Below are positions 1 through 6,254 of a stretch of 7,993 nucleotides of DNA, one piece after another. Position 1 is the stretch's first letter. Each line of letters starts with the position of its first letter. Position numbers and translations under genes: made by a program. The notes under the pieces are model-generated. The model did not search any database, was not told the DNA's origin, and was given only the letters and a program-made list of their open reading frames with translations. Origin of the DNA: Candidatus Faecalibacterium faecipullorum (lineage in GTDB: Bacteria; Bacillota; Clostridia; Oscillospirales; Ruminococcaceae); assembly GCA_019118985.1 (NCBI GenBank), contig DWXX01000035.1:1-7993 (forward strand), read 5' to 3'.

Positions 1-570
1 CCAGGTGGGGTACACCTCGCTGGAGGCGACGTTGGCGATGTAGTCCCGGAAGGAGACGGTGACGTTGCGCGCCGACTCGTTCGGGCGGCCGAGGTGGACG
101 GTGATGGTCTTGGGGATGACCACCGCCGTCAGCACCCGGGGCGCGGGCTGCGCGCCGGGGGCGGACCCGCTGCCGCCGCCCCCCGCAAAGAGGGGGTGGG
201 TGGGGATGACCACCGGCTCTTCGGGCGGGACGGCCCCGTCGGGCGCGGCGCGGGCGACTTCGGGGATCATCTCCAGCCGGGCCAGGGTGACCTGCCCGGC
301 AAAGATCTGCGCCCCCTCGATCTGGACGGTCCGCCAGCCCGCCTTTTCGGCGGTGATGTCGCAGACGGCGTAGGGCAGGACGGTGGTGTTGCCCTCGTCG
401 AGGGAGTAGCCCTCTTCGGGCGCGTCGATCTCAAGGTCGGCGGCGCCGCCCGAAGGGCCGGTGATGAATGTGGTGGTAAAGCCGCTGCCCGACACCGTGA
501 CGGTCACCCCGTCCACCGGGGCGGACTGCCGGGCCGCATAGCTCTGGATGCGTAAGATTCCTGCTGCCAT
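1..570 (-). CDS. Spore-former-type structural/peptidoglycan-binding protein, N-terminal part (3' end outside window)
   Basis: An open frame of 190 codons runs from ATG at 570 off the left edge with no stop. An AAAGGAG site (580-586) lies 9 nt upstream and fixes the start. Residues 1-102 look like a beta-sandwich of the carboxypeptidase-regulatory/Cna-B kind (VDGVTVTVSGSGF, then GPSGGAADLEIDAP, then DITAEKAGWRTVQIEGAQIF). An acidic, proline-rich stretch (about 103-127) and a Gly/Ser/Pro linker (about 128-145) follow. A conserved block then begins: VIPKTITVHLGRPNESARNV and FRDYIANVASSEVYPTW. From memory of clostridial proteins, this layout belongs to a family whose unseen remainder carries a SpoIID-like region and a C-terminal peptidoglycan-binding domain. 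Members are often annotated as peptidoglycan-binding or spore cortex-lytic proteins. There is no signal peptide or membrane segment, which would fit a protein placed in the spore or mother cell rather than exported by Sec. The 3' domains and exact role are inferred, not seen. Confidence 0.72.
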   Translation of the reverse strand, partial: MAAGILRIQSYAARQSAPVDGVTVTVSGSGFTTTFITGPSGGAADLEIDAPEEGYSLDEGNTTVLPYAVCDITAEKAGWRTVQIEGAQIFAGQVTLARLEMIPEVARAAPDGAVPPEEPVVIPTHPLFAGGGGSGSAPGAQPAPRVLTAVVIPKTITVHLGRPNESARNVTVSFRDYIANVASSEVYPTW

Positions 571-621
571 AGGCTGATGCTCCTTTGCATGAGGGTTCAA
601 ATGGGTCTGTGCCAGCCTATG
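568..621 (-). promoter_or_regulatory. Leader inverted repeat that could hide the start codon of the leftmost gene
   Basis: Read on the minus strand, CATAGGCTG (613-621) is followed 36 nt later by its exact complement CAGCCTATG (568-576), whose last three bases are the ATG start. In RNA the two 9-nt arms could pair, closing the start codon in a stem and leaving the AAAGGAG site (580-586) in the loop. No sigma-A promoter is recognisable in 571-649, so the gene may use an alternative sigma factor or a poor promoter. The repeat is seen in the sequence; its function is inference, and a 9-bp match in a short leader can arise by chance. Confidence 0.3.
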
Positions 622-649
622 CGGACGGGCGGCAAAGGGTGCGCCGGGC

Positions 650-690
650 AAAAGAAAGCCGCCCCCTGCCCGCGGAAGGCAGTGGGCGGC
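650..690 (-). terminator. Rho-independent terminator after the unknown TIM-barrel-like gene
   Basis: On the minus strand GCCGCCC (684-690) pairs with GGGCGGC (658-664). After a single A-G mismatch (683/665), CTGCC (678-682) pairs with GGCAG (666-670), closing a 7-nt loop (671-677). A T-rich run TTTCTTTT (650-657) follows at once. It starts 5 nt past the stop codon of the 696-1622 gene, so it ends the eno-reductase-unknown transcription unit and insulates the next gene. Confidence 0.88.
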
Positions 691-695
691 GCGGC

Positions 696-1622
696 TCAGC
701 GGTTGACCGAGCAGGCCATCCGGCGGAAGGTGTGCCGCTCGCCCCGGATGGCGATGGAGTAGGCCAGGATGTTGTGCGGCAGGGCCATGCCGGGCACGCC
801 GGTGTCCCCGATGTGGTGGATGTCCGCCCCGGCCATCTTGCACAGCAGGGCGATGCGGCGGATGGTGTCGGGGTCGGCCCCCTCCTGCGAGGTGCCGATG
901 GCGGTCAGGGCCAGCCGCCCGCGGCTGTGTACCCGCTCGATCAGGCTGTGGGCCCACTCGAGGGTGACGCCCGGCACGGTGCCGGGGGCGGGCAGCAGGA
1001 TGACGTCGGCCCCGGCGTCCATCAGGGCGTCGGCGTCGGCGGGGGTGAGGATCCGGCTGCCGCCCTCCCCGCGGACCCCGGCGGCGTGCATCTTGCCGGC
1101 GGCCAGGATGACCCGGCTGCCCACCGCCTCCCGCAGCGCGCACAGCGCGCGGGCGATGGCGTGGTTGGTCACCCCGTTGCCGGGGTTGCCGGTCAGCAAA
1201 ATCATGTCCACCCCCATCTCTGCGGCGATGCGGGCGTTCTCAGGGGTGGCCAGCCGCCCGGAGGACATCTGCCACAGGCTGCCGTCCTGGCGGGCGGCCA
1301 GGGCGGGGTCCACCGGCTCGAGGTTGATGCCCACCGGCCGGCCGGTCAGCCGCTTGAGCTCCCGCACCGTCTCGGCGGGGGGCACCGGGGGCAGCGCCTG
1401 GATGACCGGCTGGCGGACGTCGAACATATTCAGCAGCAGCAAGTCGGCGCTGAGGGCGGCGGCGTACTCGGCGTTGGTGACGTCGGTCAGAAGGGGCGGG
1501 GTGATGCCGATGCACTCGCAGGCCAGCACCCGCCCCTCCGAGGCGGCGATGGCCTCCAGCAGATGGGGCTTGTCCATGGCGGCCAGGTCGCTGGCCGTGC
1601 AGCTGATCAGTCGTTTGGTCAT
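696..1622 (-). CDS. TIM-barrel-like protein of unknown function (probably the DUF7916 family)
   Basis: The protein has 308 residues, starting at ATG 1622. The start shares ATGA with the stop of the upstream reductase and has AAAGGAG (1630-1636) 7 nt before it. The longer reading frame that begins at 1736 has no such site and runs antisense-like through the reductase, so I rejected it. Visible blocks are CTASDLAAMD (8-17), CECIGITPPLLTDVTNAEYA (35-54), LLLLNMFDV (61-69), GRPVGINLEPVD (94-105), ILLTGNPGNGVTN (141-153), ILAAGKMHAAGV (172-183), GADVILLPAPGT (204-215), LALTAIGTSQEG (237-248) and ADIHHIGDTG (266-275). The alternation of hydrophobic strands ending in Gly/Asn/Asp loops suggests a (beta/alpha)8 barrel. 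Related proteins are, from memory, annotated as DUF7916 or, doubtfully, as haloacid-dehalogenase-like; the HAD motif DxDxT is not visible here. Substrate and reaction are unknown. It is last in the unit, and coupling to the Fe-S reductase suggests a shared pathway. Confidence 0.8.
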   Translation of the reverse strand: MTKRLISCTASDLAAMDKPHLLEAIAASEGRVLACECIGITPPLLTDVTNAEYAAALSADLLLLNMFDVRQPVIQALPPVPPAETVRELKRLTGRPVGINLEPVDPALAARQDGSLWQMSSGRLATPENARIAAEMGVDMILLTGNPGNGVTNHAIARALCALREAVGSRVILAAGKMHAAGVRGEGGSRILTPADADALMDAGADVILLPAPGTVPGVTLEWAHSLIERVHSRGRLALTAIGTSQEGADPDTIRRIALLCKMAGADIHHIGDTGVPGMALPHNILAYSIAIRGERHTFRRMACSVNR

Positions 1623-2770
1623 GGTGCGTCTCCTTTCATGGCGGGGGCCGCGGCGGGCCGGCCGGGCTCGAACAGCCCGCCGCACCGCTTGAGCAGCCGG
1701 GGGATGGGCAGATGCTGGGGGCAGGCGGCCTCGCACCGCCCGCAGCCGATGCAGCGGGCGGCGGGGGCGGCTTTGGCTTCGGTCTCGGCCCAGGCGGCGG
1801 CCGCCTCGGCCCGGCGGCCCTGGGCCAGCTGCAGGTTGGCCGCCGCGAACAGGTCGGGGATGGCGATCCCTTCGGGGCAGCCGGCGGCGCAGTAGCCGCA
1901 GCCGGTGCAGGGGACGGCCGCCGAGTGGCCCAGCAGCCGCTGCGCCTGCTGGATCACCCGCTGCTCGCCGGCGTCCAGCGGGCGGAAGGCGGCCATGGTG
2001 GCAAGGTTATCTTCCAGCTGGGCGGGGGTGGACATCCCGGACAGCACCGCCAGCACCCCCTCCAGCCCGGCGGCGAACCGCAGCGCCCAGGACGCGCAGG
2101 ACGCGCCGGGGGCGGCCTGTTCCAGCAGACGGCGCACCTCGGGCGGGGGCGCGGCCAGCGCGCCCCCCTTGACCGGCTCCATGATGACCACCGGCACCCC
2201 GTGGCGGCGGGCGGTCTCGTAGTTGGCCCGGGCCTGCACCGACGGGTTCTCCCAGTCGGCGTAGTTGATCTGCAGCTGCACAAAGGCCGCGCCGGGGTGT
2301 TCGGTCAGCAGCCTGTCCAGCAGTTCAGGCCCCCCGTGGTAGGAGAAGGCCCACCGGCGGATAAGGCCCTTCGCCTGCTGCGCGGCCACAAAGTCCCACA
2401 GGCCGAAGCGGTCGTACCGGGCGGCGTTCGACTCCATCACCGAGTGCAGCAGGTAGTAGTCGAAGTAGCCCGCGCCGGTCCGTTTGAGGCTGGTCTCCAG
2501 CTGCTTTCTGGCGGCCGCGGCGGTGGGGGCGAGCCCGGCGTGCAGCTTGGTGGTCAGGGTAAAGCTCTCCCGCGCGTGGCGGCTGACCAGGGCCTTGCGG
2601 GCGGCGTCCTCTGAGCCGAGGTAGATGTGGGCGGTGTCGAAATAGCTGTACCCCGCCGCAAGGAAGCGGTCGACCATCCGGCAGGTCTCGGCGATGTCGA
2701 TGCCGAGGGCGCGGCGGGGCAGCCGCATCAGGCCGAAGCCCAGCGGGGCCGGCCGAGGGGTGTCAGACAT
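1619..2770 (-). CDS. Aldo/keto reductase with C-terminal double [4Fe-4S] ferredoxin domain
   Basis: The protein has 383 residues, starting at ATG 2770 with GGAGGT (2778-2783) 7 nt upstream. Residues 1-270 form an aldo/keto reductase barrel. The usual catalytic tetrad can be read: D45 (FDTAHIYLGSE), Y50, K75 (LTTKLH) and H109 (YYLLHSV). Later barrel segments include VQLQINYADWENP and VVIMEPVKGGAL. Two ferredoxin-type motifs follow, CTGCGYCAAGCP (C288, C291, C294, C298) and CIGCGRCEAACP (C340, C343, C346, C350). Each has four cysteines spaced for a [4Fe-4S] cluster, with about 40 helical, alanine-rich residues between them. This layout matches the family of predicted oxidoreductases of the aldo/keto reductase type found widely in anaerobes (COG1453-like), which is cytoplasmic and of unknown substrate. 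The clusters suggest electron exchange with ferredoxin rather than simple NADPH use; that part is inference. It lies 67 bp after enolase and overlaps the next gene by 4 bp. Confidence 0.93.
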   Translation of the reverse strand: MSDTPRPAPLGFGLMRLPRRALGIDIAETCRMVDRFLAAGYSYFDTAHIYLGSEDAARKALVSRHARESFTLTTKLHAGLAPTAAAARKQLETSLKRTGAGYFDYYLLHSVMESNAARYDRFGLWDFVAAQQAKGLIRRWAFSYHGGPELLDRLLTEHPGAAFVQLQINYADWENPSVQARANYETARRHGVPVVIMEPVKGGALAAPPPEVRRLLEQAAPGASCASWALRFAAGLEGVLAVLSGMSTPAQLEDNLATMAAFRPLDAGEQRVIQQAQRLLGHSAAVPCTGCGYCAAGCPEGIAIPDLFAAANLQLAQGRRAEAAAAWAETEAKAAPAARCIGCGRCEAACPQHLPIPRLLKRCGGLFEPGRPAAAPAMKGDAP

Positions 2771-2810
2771 GCAAAAAACCTCCGTTCTGCAAAGAATGCG
2801 GCGATGTACC

Positions 2811-2832
2811 GCCCCCGCCGCGCGGCGGGGGC
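2811..2832 (-). repeat. Perfect 22-bp GC palindrome between eno and the reductase gene
   Basis: Arm GCCCCCGCCG (2811-2820) and arm CGGCGGGGGC (2823-2832) are exact complements around a central CG (2821-2822), so the whole 22 bp is self-complementary. In the minus-strand transcript it begins 5 nt after the enolase stop codon and would fold into a very stable hairpin with a tiny loop. What follows is GGTACATCGCC rather than a T run, so it is not a standard terminator. It could protect the 3' end of eno mRNA or cause partial stopping between eno and the downstream pair; either role is inference. Confidence 0.6.
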
Positions 2833-2837
2833 CCGGC

Positions 2838-4139
2838 TTACCGGCTGTACCGGAAGGCGCCCATGCCGGGGTAGACGGCGGCGGCGCCCAGCTGTTCTTC
2901 GATGCGCAGCAGCCGGTTGTACTTGGCCACCCGCTCGGTGCGGCAGGGGGCCCCGGCCTTGATCTGGCAGGTGTTCAGCGCGACGGCAAGGTCGGCGATG
3001 GCGGTGTCCTCGGTCTCGCCCGAGCGGTGGGAGGCCACGGCGGCATAGCCGGCTTTGTGGGCCAGTTTGACGGCCTCCAGCGTCTCGGAGACGGTGCCGA
3101 TCTGGTTGGGCTTGATCAGGATGGCGTTGCCGCAGCCGCGGGCGATCCCTTCGGCCAGCCGCCTTGTGTTGGTGACGAACAGGTCGTCCCCCACCAGCTG
3201 CACCCTGCCGCCCAGCTCCCGGGTCAGCTGCTGCCAGCCCTCCCAGTCCTCCTCGTCCAGGCCGTCCTCGATGGAGCGGATGGGGTACCGTTCGGCCAGG
3301 GCCTTCCAGTGGGCGATCAGCTCCCCCGAAGTGTACGCCGCGCCGGATTTGGGCAGCTTGTAGTGGCCCTTGCCCCGCGCAGGGTCCTTCCACTCGGAAG
3401 CAGCGGCGTCCAGCGCGAGGACAAAGTCCGTCCCCGGGCGGTAGCCCGCCCGCTCGATGGCGGCGAGGATGGTCTCGATGGCCTCCTCGTCCCCGGCAAG
3501 GTCGGGGGCAAAGCCCCCCTCGTCCCCCACCGATGTGGCAAGGCCCCTGCCGCGCAGGATGGCCTGCAGGGCGTGGTAGACCTCGGCGGACATCCGCAGC
3601 CCCTCCCTGAAGGACGGCGCGCCCACCGGCATGATCATGAACTCCTGGGTGTCGACGGTGTTGGCGGCGTGGGCGCCGCCGTTCAGGATGTTCATCATGG
3701 GCACGGGCAGGGCGGCGCCGGCGGCGCCCCCCAGAAAGCGGTAGAGCGGCAGGCCCAGCCCGGCGGCCGCGGCGCGGCAGACCGCGATGGAGACGGCCAG
3801 GATGGCGTTTGCGCCCAGGTTCGACTTGTCCGGGGTGCCGTCGGCGGCGATCATGGCGGCGTCCACCCCGCAGAGGTCGGCGGCGTTTAGCCCGACGACG
3901 GCGTCGGCCAGGGCGGCGCCGATGTTCCCGGCCGCCCGGGCGGCCCCTTTGCCGCCGTAGCGGGCTTTGTCGCCGTCCCGCAGTTCGAGGGCCTCGAAGG
4001 CGCCGGTGGATGCGCCGCTGGGGGCGCAGCCGCGGCCCACCGTGCCGTCGGCCAGGGTGACCTCGGCCTCGACGGTGGGGTTCCCGCGGGAGTCGAGGAT
4101 CTCCCGCCCGGCGAGCTGTGTGATCTTCAGATGGTTCAT
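2838..4139 (-). CDS. eno: Enolase (phosphopyruvate hydratase)
   Basis: Cytoplasmic glycolytic enzyme that converts 2-phosphoglycerate to phosphoenolpyruvate and needs Mg2+. The protein has 433 residues, the normal bacterial length, starting at ATG 4139 with GGGAGGG (4147-4153) 7 nt upstream. Every landmark is present: REILDSRGNPTVEAEV near the N-terminus, the mobile loop SGASTG (41-46), H157 and E166 (GGAHAANTVDTQEF), and E207 in GDEGGFAP as the acid/base partner. Also present are the metal ligands D244 (LALDAAASE), E291 (SIEDGL) and D318 (GDDLFVTN), the catalytic lysine K343 in LIKPNQIGT, and SHRSGETEDT (370-379). Residue roles are assigned by similarity to well-studied enolases. The gene has its own promoter and leader, and it probably reads through into the reductase and the unknown gene. 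Here eno is not flanked by other glycolytic genes. No damage or unusual residues are seen. Confidence 0.98.
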   Translation of the reverse strand: MNHLKITQLAGREILDSRGNPTVEAEVTLADGTVGRGCAPSGASTGAFEALELRDGDKARYGGKGAARAAGNIGAALADAVVGLNAADLCGVDAAMIAADGTPDKSNLGANAILAVSIAVCRAAAAGLGLPLYRFLGGAAGAALPVPMMNILNGGAHAANTVDTQEFMIMPVGAPSFREGLRMSAEVYHALQAILRGRGLATSVGDEGGFAPDLAGDEEAIETILAAIERAGYRPGTDFVLALDAAASEWKDPARGKGHYKLPKSGAAYTSGELIAHWKALAERYPIRSIEDGLDEEDWEGWQQLTRELGGRVQLVGDDLFVTNTRRLAEGIARGCGNAILIKPNQIGTVSETLEAVKLAHKAGYAAVASHRSGETEDTAIADLAVALNTCQIKAGAPCRTERVAKYNRLLRIEEQLGAAAVYPGMGAFRYSR

Positions 4140-4231
4140 CTTGGTTCCCTCCCATTGTTGCGTCGCCCGCGCCGGGGGAGGGGGGCAAAGGCGCGCCCCC
4201 CGCCTGAAGGGCGCGGAGTCACCTTTATTCT
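4140..4231 (-). promoter_or_regulatory. Structured 5' leader of eno with alternative pairings over the ribosome site
   Basis: From the predicted start of transcription (about 4231) to the eno ATG there are about 90 nt. On the minus strand GGGGGGC (4195-4201) can pair with GCCCCCC (4180-4186) across an 8-nt loop. Overlapping that second arm, CCCTCCC (4176-4182) is an exact 7-nt complement of the ribosome site GGGAGGG (4147-4153), separated by 22 nt. The two pairings share 4180-4182 and cannot form fully together. The upstream hairpin would free the ribosome site; the other pairing would mask it. The complementarities are seen; a regulatory switch is inference. I recognise no known riboswitch class here. 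Confidence 0.4.
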
Positions 4232-4266
4232 ACCCATATTCTACCCGCACCTTGCCCCGAGGTCAA
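4226..4266 (-). promoter_or_regulatory. Sigma-A type promoter of eno with duplicated -10-like box
   Basis: On the minus strand the -35 box TTGACC (4261-4266) is followed by a 17-bp spacer and the -10 box TAGAAT (4238-4243), close to consensus at ideal spacing. A second TAGAAT lies 11 bp downstream (4227-4232), as part of a 10-nt direct repeat GGGTAGAATA (4237-4246 and 4226-4235). Only the first copy has a matching -35 box. Transcription should begin near 4231. The promoter lies just after the pyrG terminator, so eno is an independent unit. Confidence 0.82.
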
Positions 4267-4288
4267 GAAAAGAGGATAAAGAGGATGC

Positions 4289-4328
4289 AAAAAGCCCCCG
4301 CCTCGTCCCAAAAGGGGGCGGCGGGGGC
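4289..4328 (-). terminator. Rho-independent terminator of pyrG
   Basis: On the minus strand GCCCCCGCC (4320-4328) pairs perfectly with GGCGGGGGC (4294-4302) across a 17-nt loop, and TTTTT (4289-4293) follows directly. The hairpin begins 15 nt after the pyrG stop codon and ends before the eno promoter. No T run follows in the plus direction, so it should act only on minus-strand transcripts. Confidence 0.88.
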
Positions 4329-4343
4329 AGAAGGGGCGGAAGA

Positions 4344-6008
4344 TTACCGGTTCACCTTTTTATCGGCGGCCAGATACGGGTCCATGCTGCTGCGCCCGGC
4401 CGAACGGCGGTTGGCCAGGCTGGCGGCGATGAACGCCTTGAACAGGGGGTGGGCCCGGTTGGGGCGGCTCTTGAACTCGGGGTGGAACTGCGCCCCCAGG
4501 TGGAAGGGCCGGCCGGGCAGTTCGACCGTCTCGACCAGGCGGCCGTCGGGGCTGGTGCCCGAGATGACAAGGCCGGCGGCCTCCATCTCGGCGCGGAAGT
4601 CGTTGTTGAACTCATAGCGGTGGCGGTGGCGCTCCCAGATCAGGTCCTCGCCGTAGCATGCGGCCATCTTGGTGCCGGGGGCCACCTTGCAGGGATACTT
4701 GCCCAGCCGCATGGTGCCGCCCTTGGGGATGTTGCCCTGCTGGTCGGCCATCAGGGCGATGACGTTGTGGGCGCCGTCGGGGGTGAACTCGCTGGAGTTG
4801 GCGTCGTCGTAGCCCAGCACCCCGCGGGCGAACTCGATCACCATGATCTGCATCCCCAGGCAGATGCCGAAGTAGGGCACCTCGTGGGTGCGGGCCCACC
4901 GGGCGGCGGCCACCATCCCCTCGATGCCGCGGTCGCCGAAGCCGCCGGGCACGATGATGCCGTCCACATCGCAGAAGGCGGCGGCGCAGTCGGCGTCGGT
5001 GCGCAGCTCTTCGCTGTCCACCCACTTGATCTCGACCTGGCTGTCGTTCTCAAAGCCGGCGTGGTAGAGGCTCTCCATCACCGACAGGTAGGCGTCGTGC
5101 AGCTTGACGTACTTGCCCACCAGGGCGATGGTGCAGGTGCGGGAGCGGGAGGCGATGCGGGATACCACGTCCTTCCACTCGGTCAGGTCGGCGGCGGGCA
5201 CGTCCAGGCTCAGTTTTTCCACCACCACGTCGTCCAGCCCGTTGGAGTGCAGCATCAGCGGGCACTGGTAGAGGCTGGGCATGGTCAGGTTCTCGATGAC
5301 GCACTCGGGCTTGACGTTGCAGAAGGTGCTGATCTTGCGGCGGATGTCGCTGCCCACCGACCCGTCGGCCCGCAGGATGATGATGTCGGGGCTGATGCCC
5401 ATCCCCTGCAGCTCCTTCACCGAGTGCTGGGCGGGCTTCGACTTGTACTCGTTGGAGCCCGAGATATAGGGCACCAGCACCACATGGATGTAGCAGCAGT
5501 TCTCATGCCCCTGCTCGATGCCCACCTGGCGGATGGCCTCGAGGAAGGGCTGGCTCTCGATGTCGCCGGTGGTGCCGCCGATCTCGGTGATGACCACGTC
5601 CGCCTCGGTGGAGGCGGCCAGGTTATAAATGTAGCTCTTGATCTCGTTGGTGATGTGGGGGATGATCTGCACCGTCTGGCCGAGGTAGGCGCCCTGCCGC
5701 TCTTTGTTCAGCACGTTCCAGTAGACCTTGCCGGTGGTCAGGTTGGAGTACTTGTTCAGGTTCTCGTCGATGAACCGCTCGTAGTGCCCCAGGTCCAGGT
5801 CGGTCTCGGTGCCGTCGTCGGTGACGAAGACCTCGCCGTGCTGCAGGGGGCTCATGGTGCCGGGGTCCACGTTGACATAGGGGTCCAGCTTCTGGCTGGC
5901 CACCTTGAGGCCGCGGCACTTGAGCAGCCGCCCCAGGGACGCAGCGGTGATCCCCTTGCCCAGGCCGGAGACCACGCCGCCGGTCACAAAGATGTATTTC
6001 GTCGCCAT
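4344..6008 (-). CDS. pyrG: CTP synthase (glutamine hydrolysing)
   Basis: Cytoplasmic enzyme for the last step of CTP synthesis: UTP + ATP + glutamine gives CTP. The protein has 554 residues, within the usual 530-560 range. The start at ATG 6008 gives the classic MATKYIFVTGGVVSGLGKG opening and has GGAGGA (6017-6022) 8 nt upstream; the frame stays open 34 codons further up, but that part is leader. The N-terminal synthase domain (1 to about 265) has the P-loop GGVVSGLGKG (10-19), KLDPYVNVDPGTMSP (40-54), DDGTETDLDLGHYERF (64-79) and TEIGGTTGDIES (141-152). The C-terminal class I glutamine amidotransferase domain (from about 295) has the GGFG loop (355-358), nucleophile C383 in GICLGMQ, and H509/E511 in FHPEF. 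Residue roles are assigned by family similarity. It is transcribed alone, with its own promoter and terminator, divergently from recD2. Confidence 0.98.
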   Translation of the reverse strand: MATKYIFVTGGVVSGLGKGITAASLGRLLKCRGLKVASQKLDPYVNVDPGTMSPLQHGEVFVTDDGTETDLDLGHYERFIDENLNKYSNLTTGKVYWNVLNKERQGAYLGQTVQIIPHITNEIKSYIYNLAASTEADVVITEIGGTTGDIESQPFLEAIRQVGIEQGHENCCYIHVVLVPYISGSNEYKSKPAQHSVKELQGMGISPDIIILRADGSVGSDIRRKISTFCNVKPECVIENLTMPSLYQCPLMLHSNGLDDVVVEKLSLDVPAADLTEWKDVVSRIASRSRTCTIALVGKYVKLHDAYLSVMESLYHAGFENDSQVEIKWVDSEELRTDADCAAAFCDVDGIIVPGGFGDRGIEGMVAAARWARTHEVPYFGICLGMQIMVIEFARGVLGYDDANSSEFTPDGAHNVIALMADQQGNIPKGGTMRLGKYPCKVAPGTKMAACYGEDLIWERHRHRYEFNNDFRAEMEAAGLVISGTSPDGRLVETVELPGRPFHLGAQFHPEFKSRPNRAHPLFKAFIAASLANRRSAGRSSMDPYLAADKKVNR

Positions 6009-6115
6009 AAAATCGGTCCTCCATCTGCGCCCGGGCCGCGCCGGGAGCGCTCCAAAACACAACCGGAGGCCCGCAGCACACCCGCGCGCCCCCGTCAAAA
6101 CATCATACAACGCCT

Positions 6116-6144
6116 ATTATACACCATCCCGGGGCAAAAAGCAA
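6116..6144 (-). promoter_or_regulatory. Sigma-A type promoter of pyrG
   Basis: On the minus strand a consensus -10 box TATAAT (6116-6121) lies 17 bp after TTGCTT (6139-6144), which keeps the three most conserved -35 bases. Transcription should begin near 6109, giving a GC-rich leader of about 100 nt before the pyrG start. The leader holds a palindrome GGAGCGCTCC (6044-6053) but no hairpin followed by a T run, so a classical leader terminator is not evident. Confidence 0.8.
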
Positions 6145-6183
6145 ACCGTTCTTCGCCTGTTTCGAGGGCTTTTTCGCGGGCAT

Positions 6184-6212
6184 TTGCATTTTGGCCCCGC
6201 AGCGGTTATACT
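6184..6212 (+). promoter_or_regulatory. Sigma-A type promoter of the recD2-like gene
   Basis: TTGCAT (6184-6189), a 17-bp spacer and TATACT (6207-6212) form a good promoter on the plus strand. Transcription should begin near 6219, leaving a leader of about 35 nt that contains the ribosome site AAGGAGG (6241-6247). It is back-to-back with the pyrG promoter, with 39 bp (6145-6183) between the two -35 boxes. That spacer is AT-richer than its surroundings and holds one arm of a short inverted repeat, AAAAAGC (6136-6142) and GCTTTTT (6169-6175); the other arm overlaps the pyrG -35 box. Confidence 0.78.
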
Positions 6213-6254
6213 GGTAGACACACAACCGCCCGCAGGGGGGAAGGAGGGGAGATC

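Noticed and set aside
571..649. Sporulation sigma-factor promoter (CATAGGCT as a possible -10 box)
   Set aside because: The match to sigma-E/K/G boxes is too partial, no convincing -35 element is placed correctly, and the same bases are part of the inverted repeat.
585..1895. 436-codon plus-strand frame, and others such as 2694-3890 (+), 1712-2614 (+) and 2728-4188 (-)
   Set aside because: All lie over genes with clear family motifs in another frame. Their products are Gly/Arg/Pro-rich low-complexity chains without domains.
6009..6110. 34-codon upstream extension of the pyrG frame
   Set aside because: The family-standard N-terminus MATKYIFVTGG starts at 6008 with a good ribosome site, and the extension overlaps the predicted start of transcription and leader.
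6009..6110. CTP-sensitive attenuation in the pyrG leader, as known from Bacillus
   Set aside because: The expected GGGC-type initial transcribed bases and a leader hairpin with a T run are not seen; only GC-rich pairings without a T run are present.
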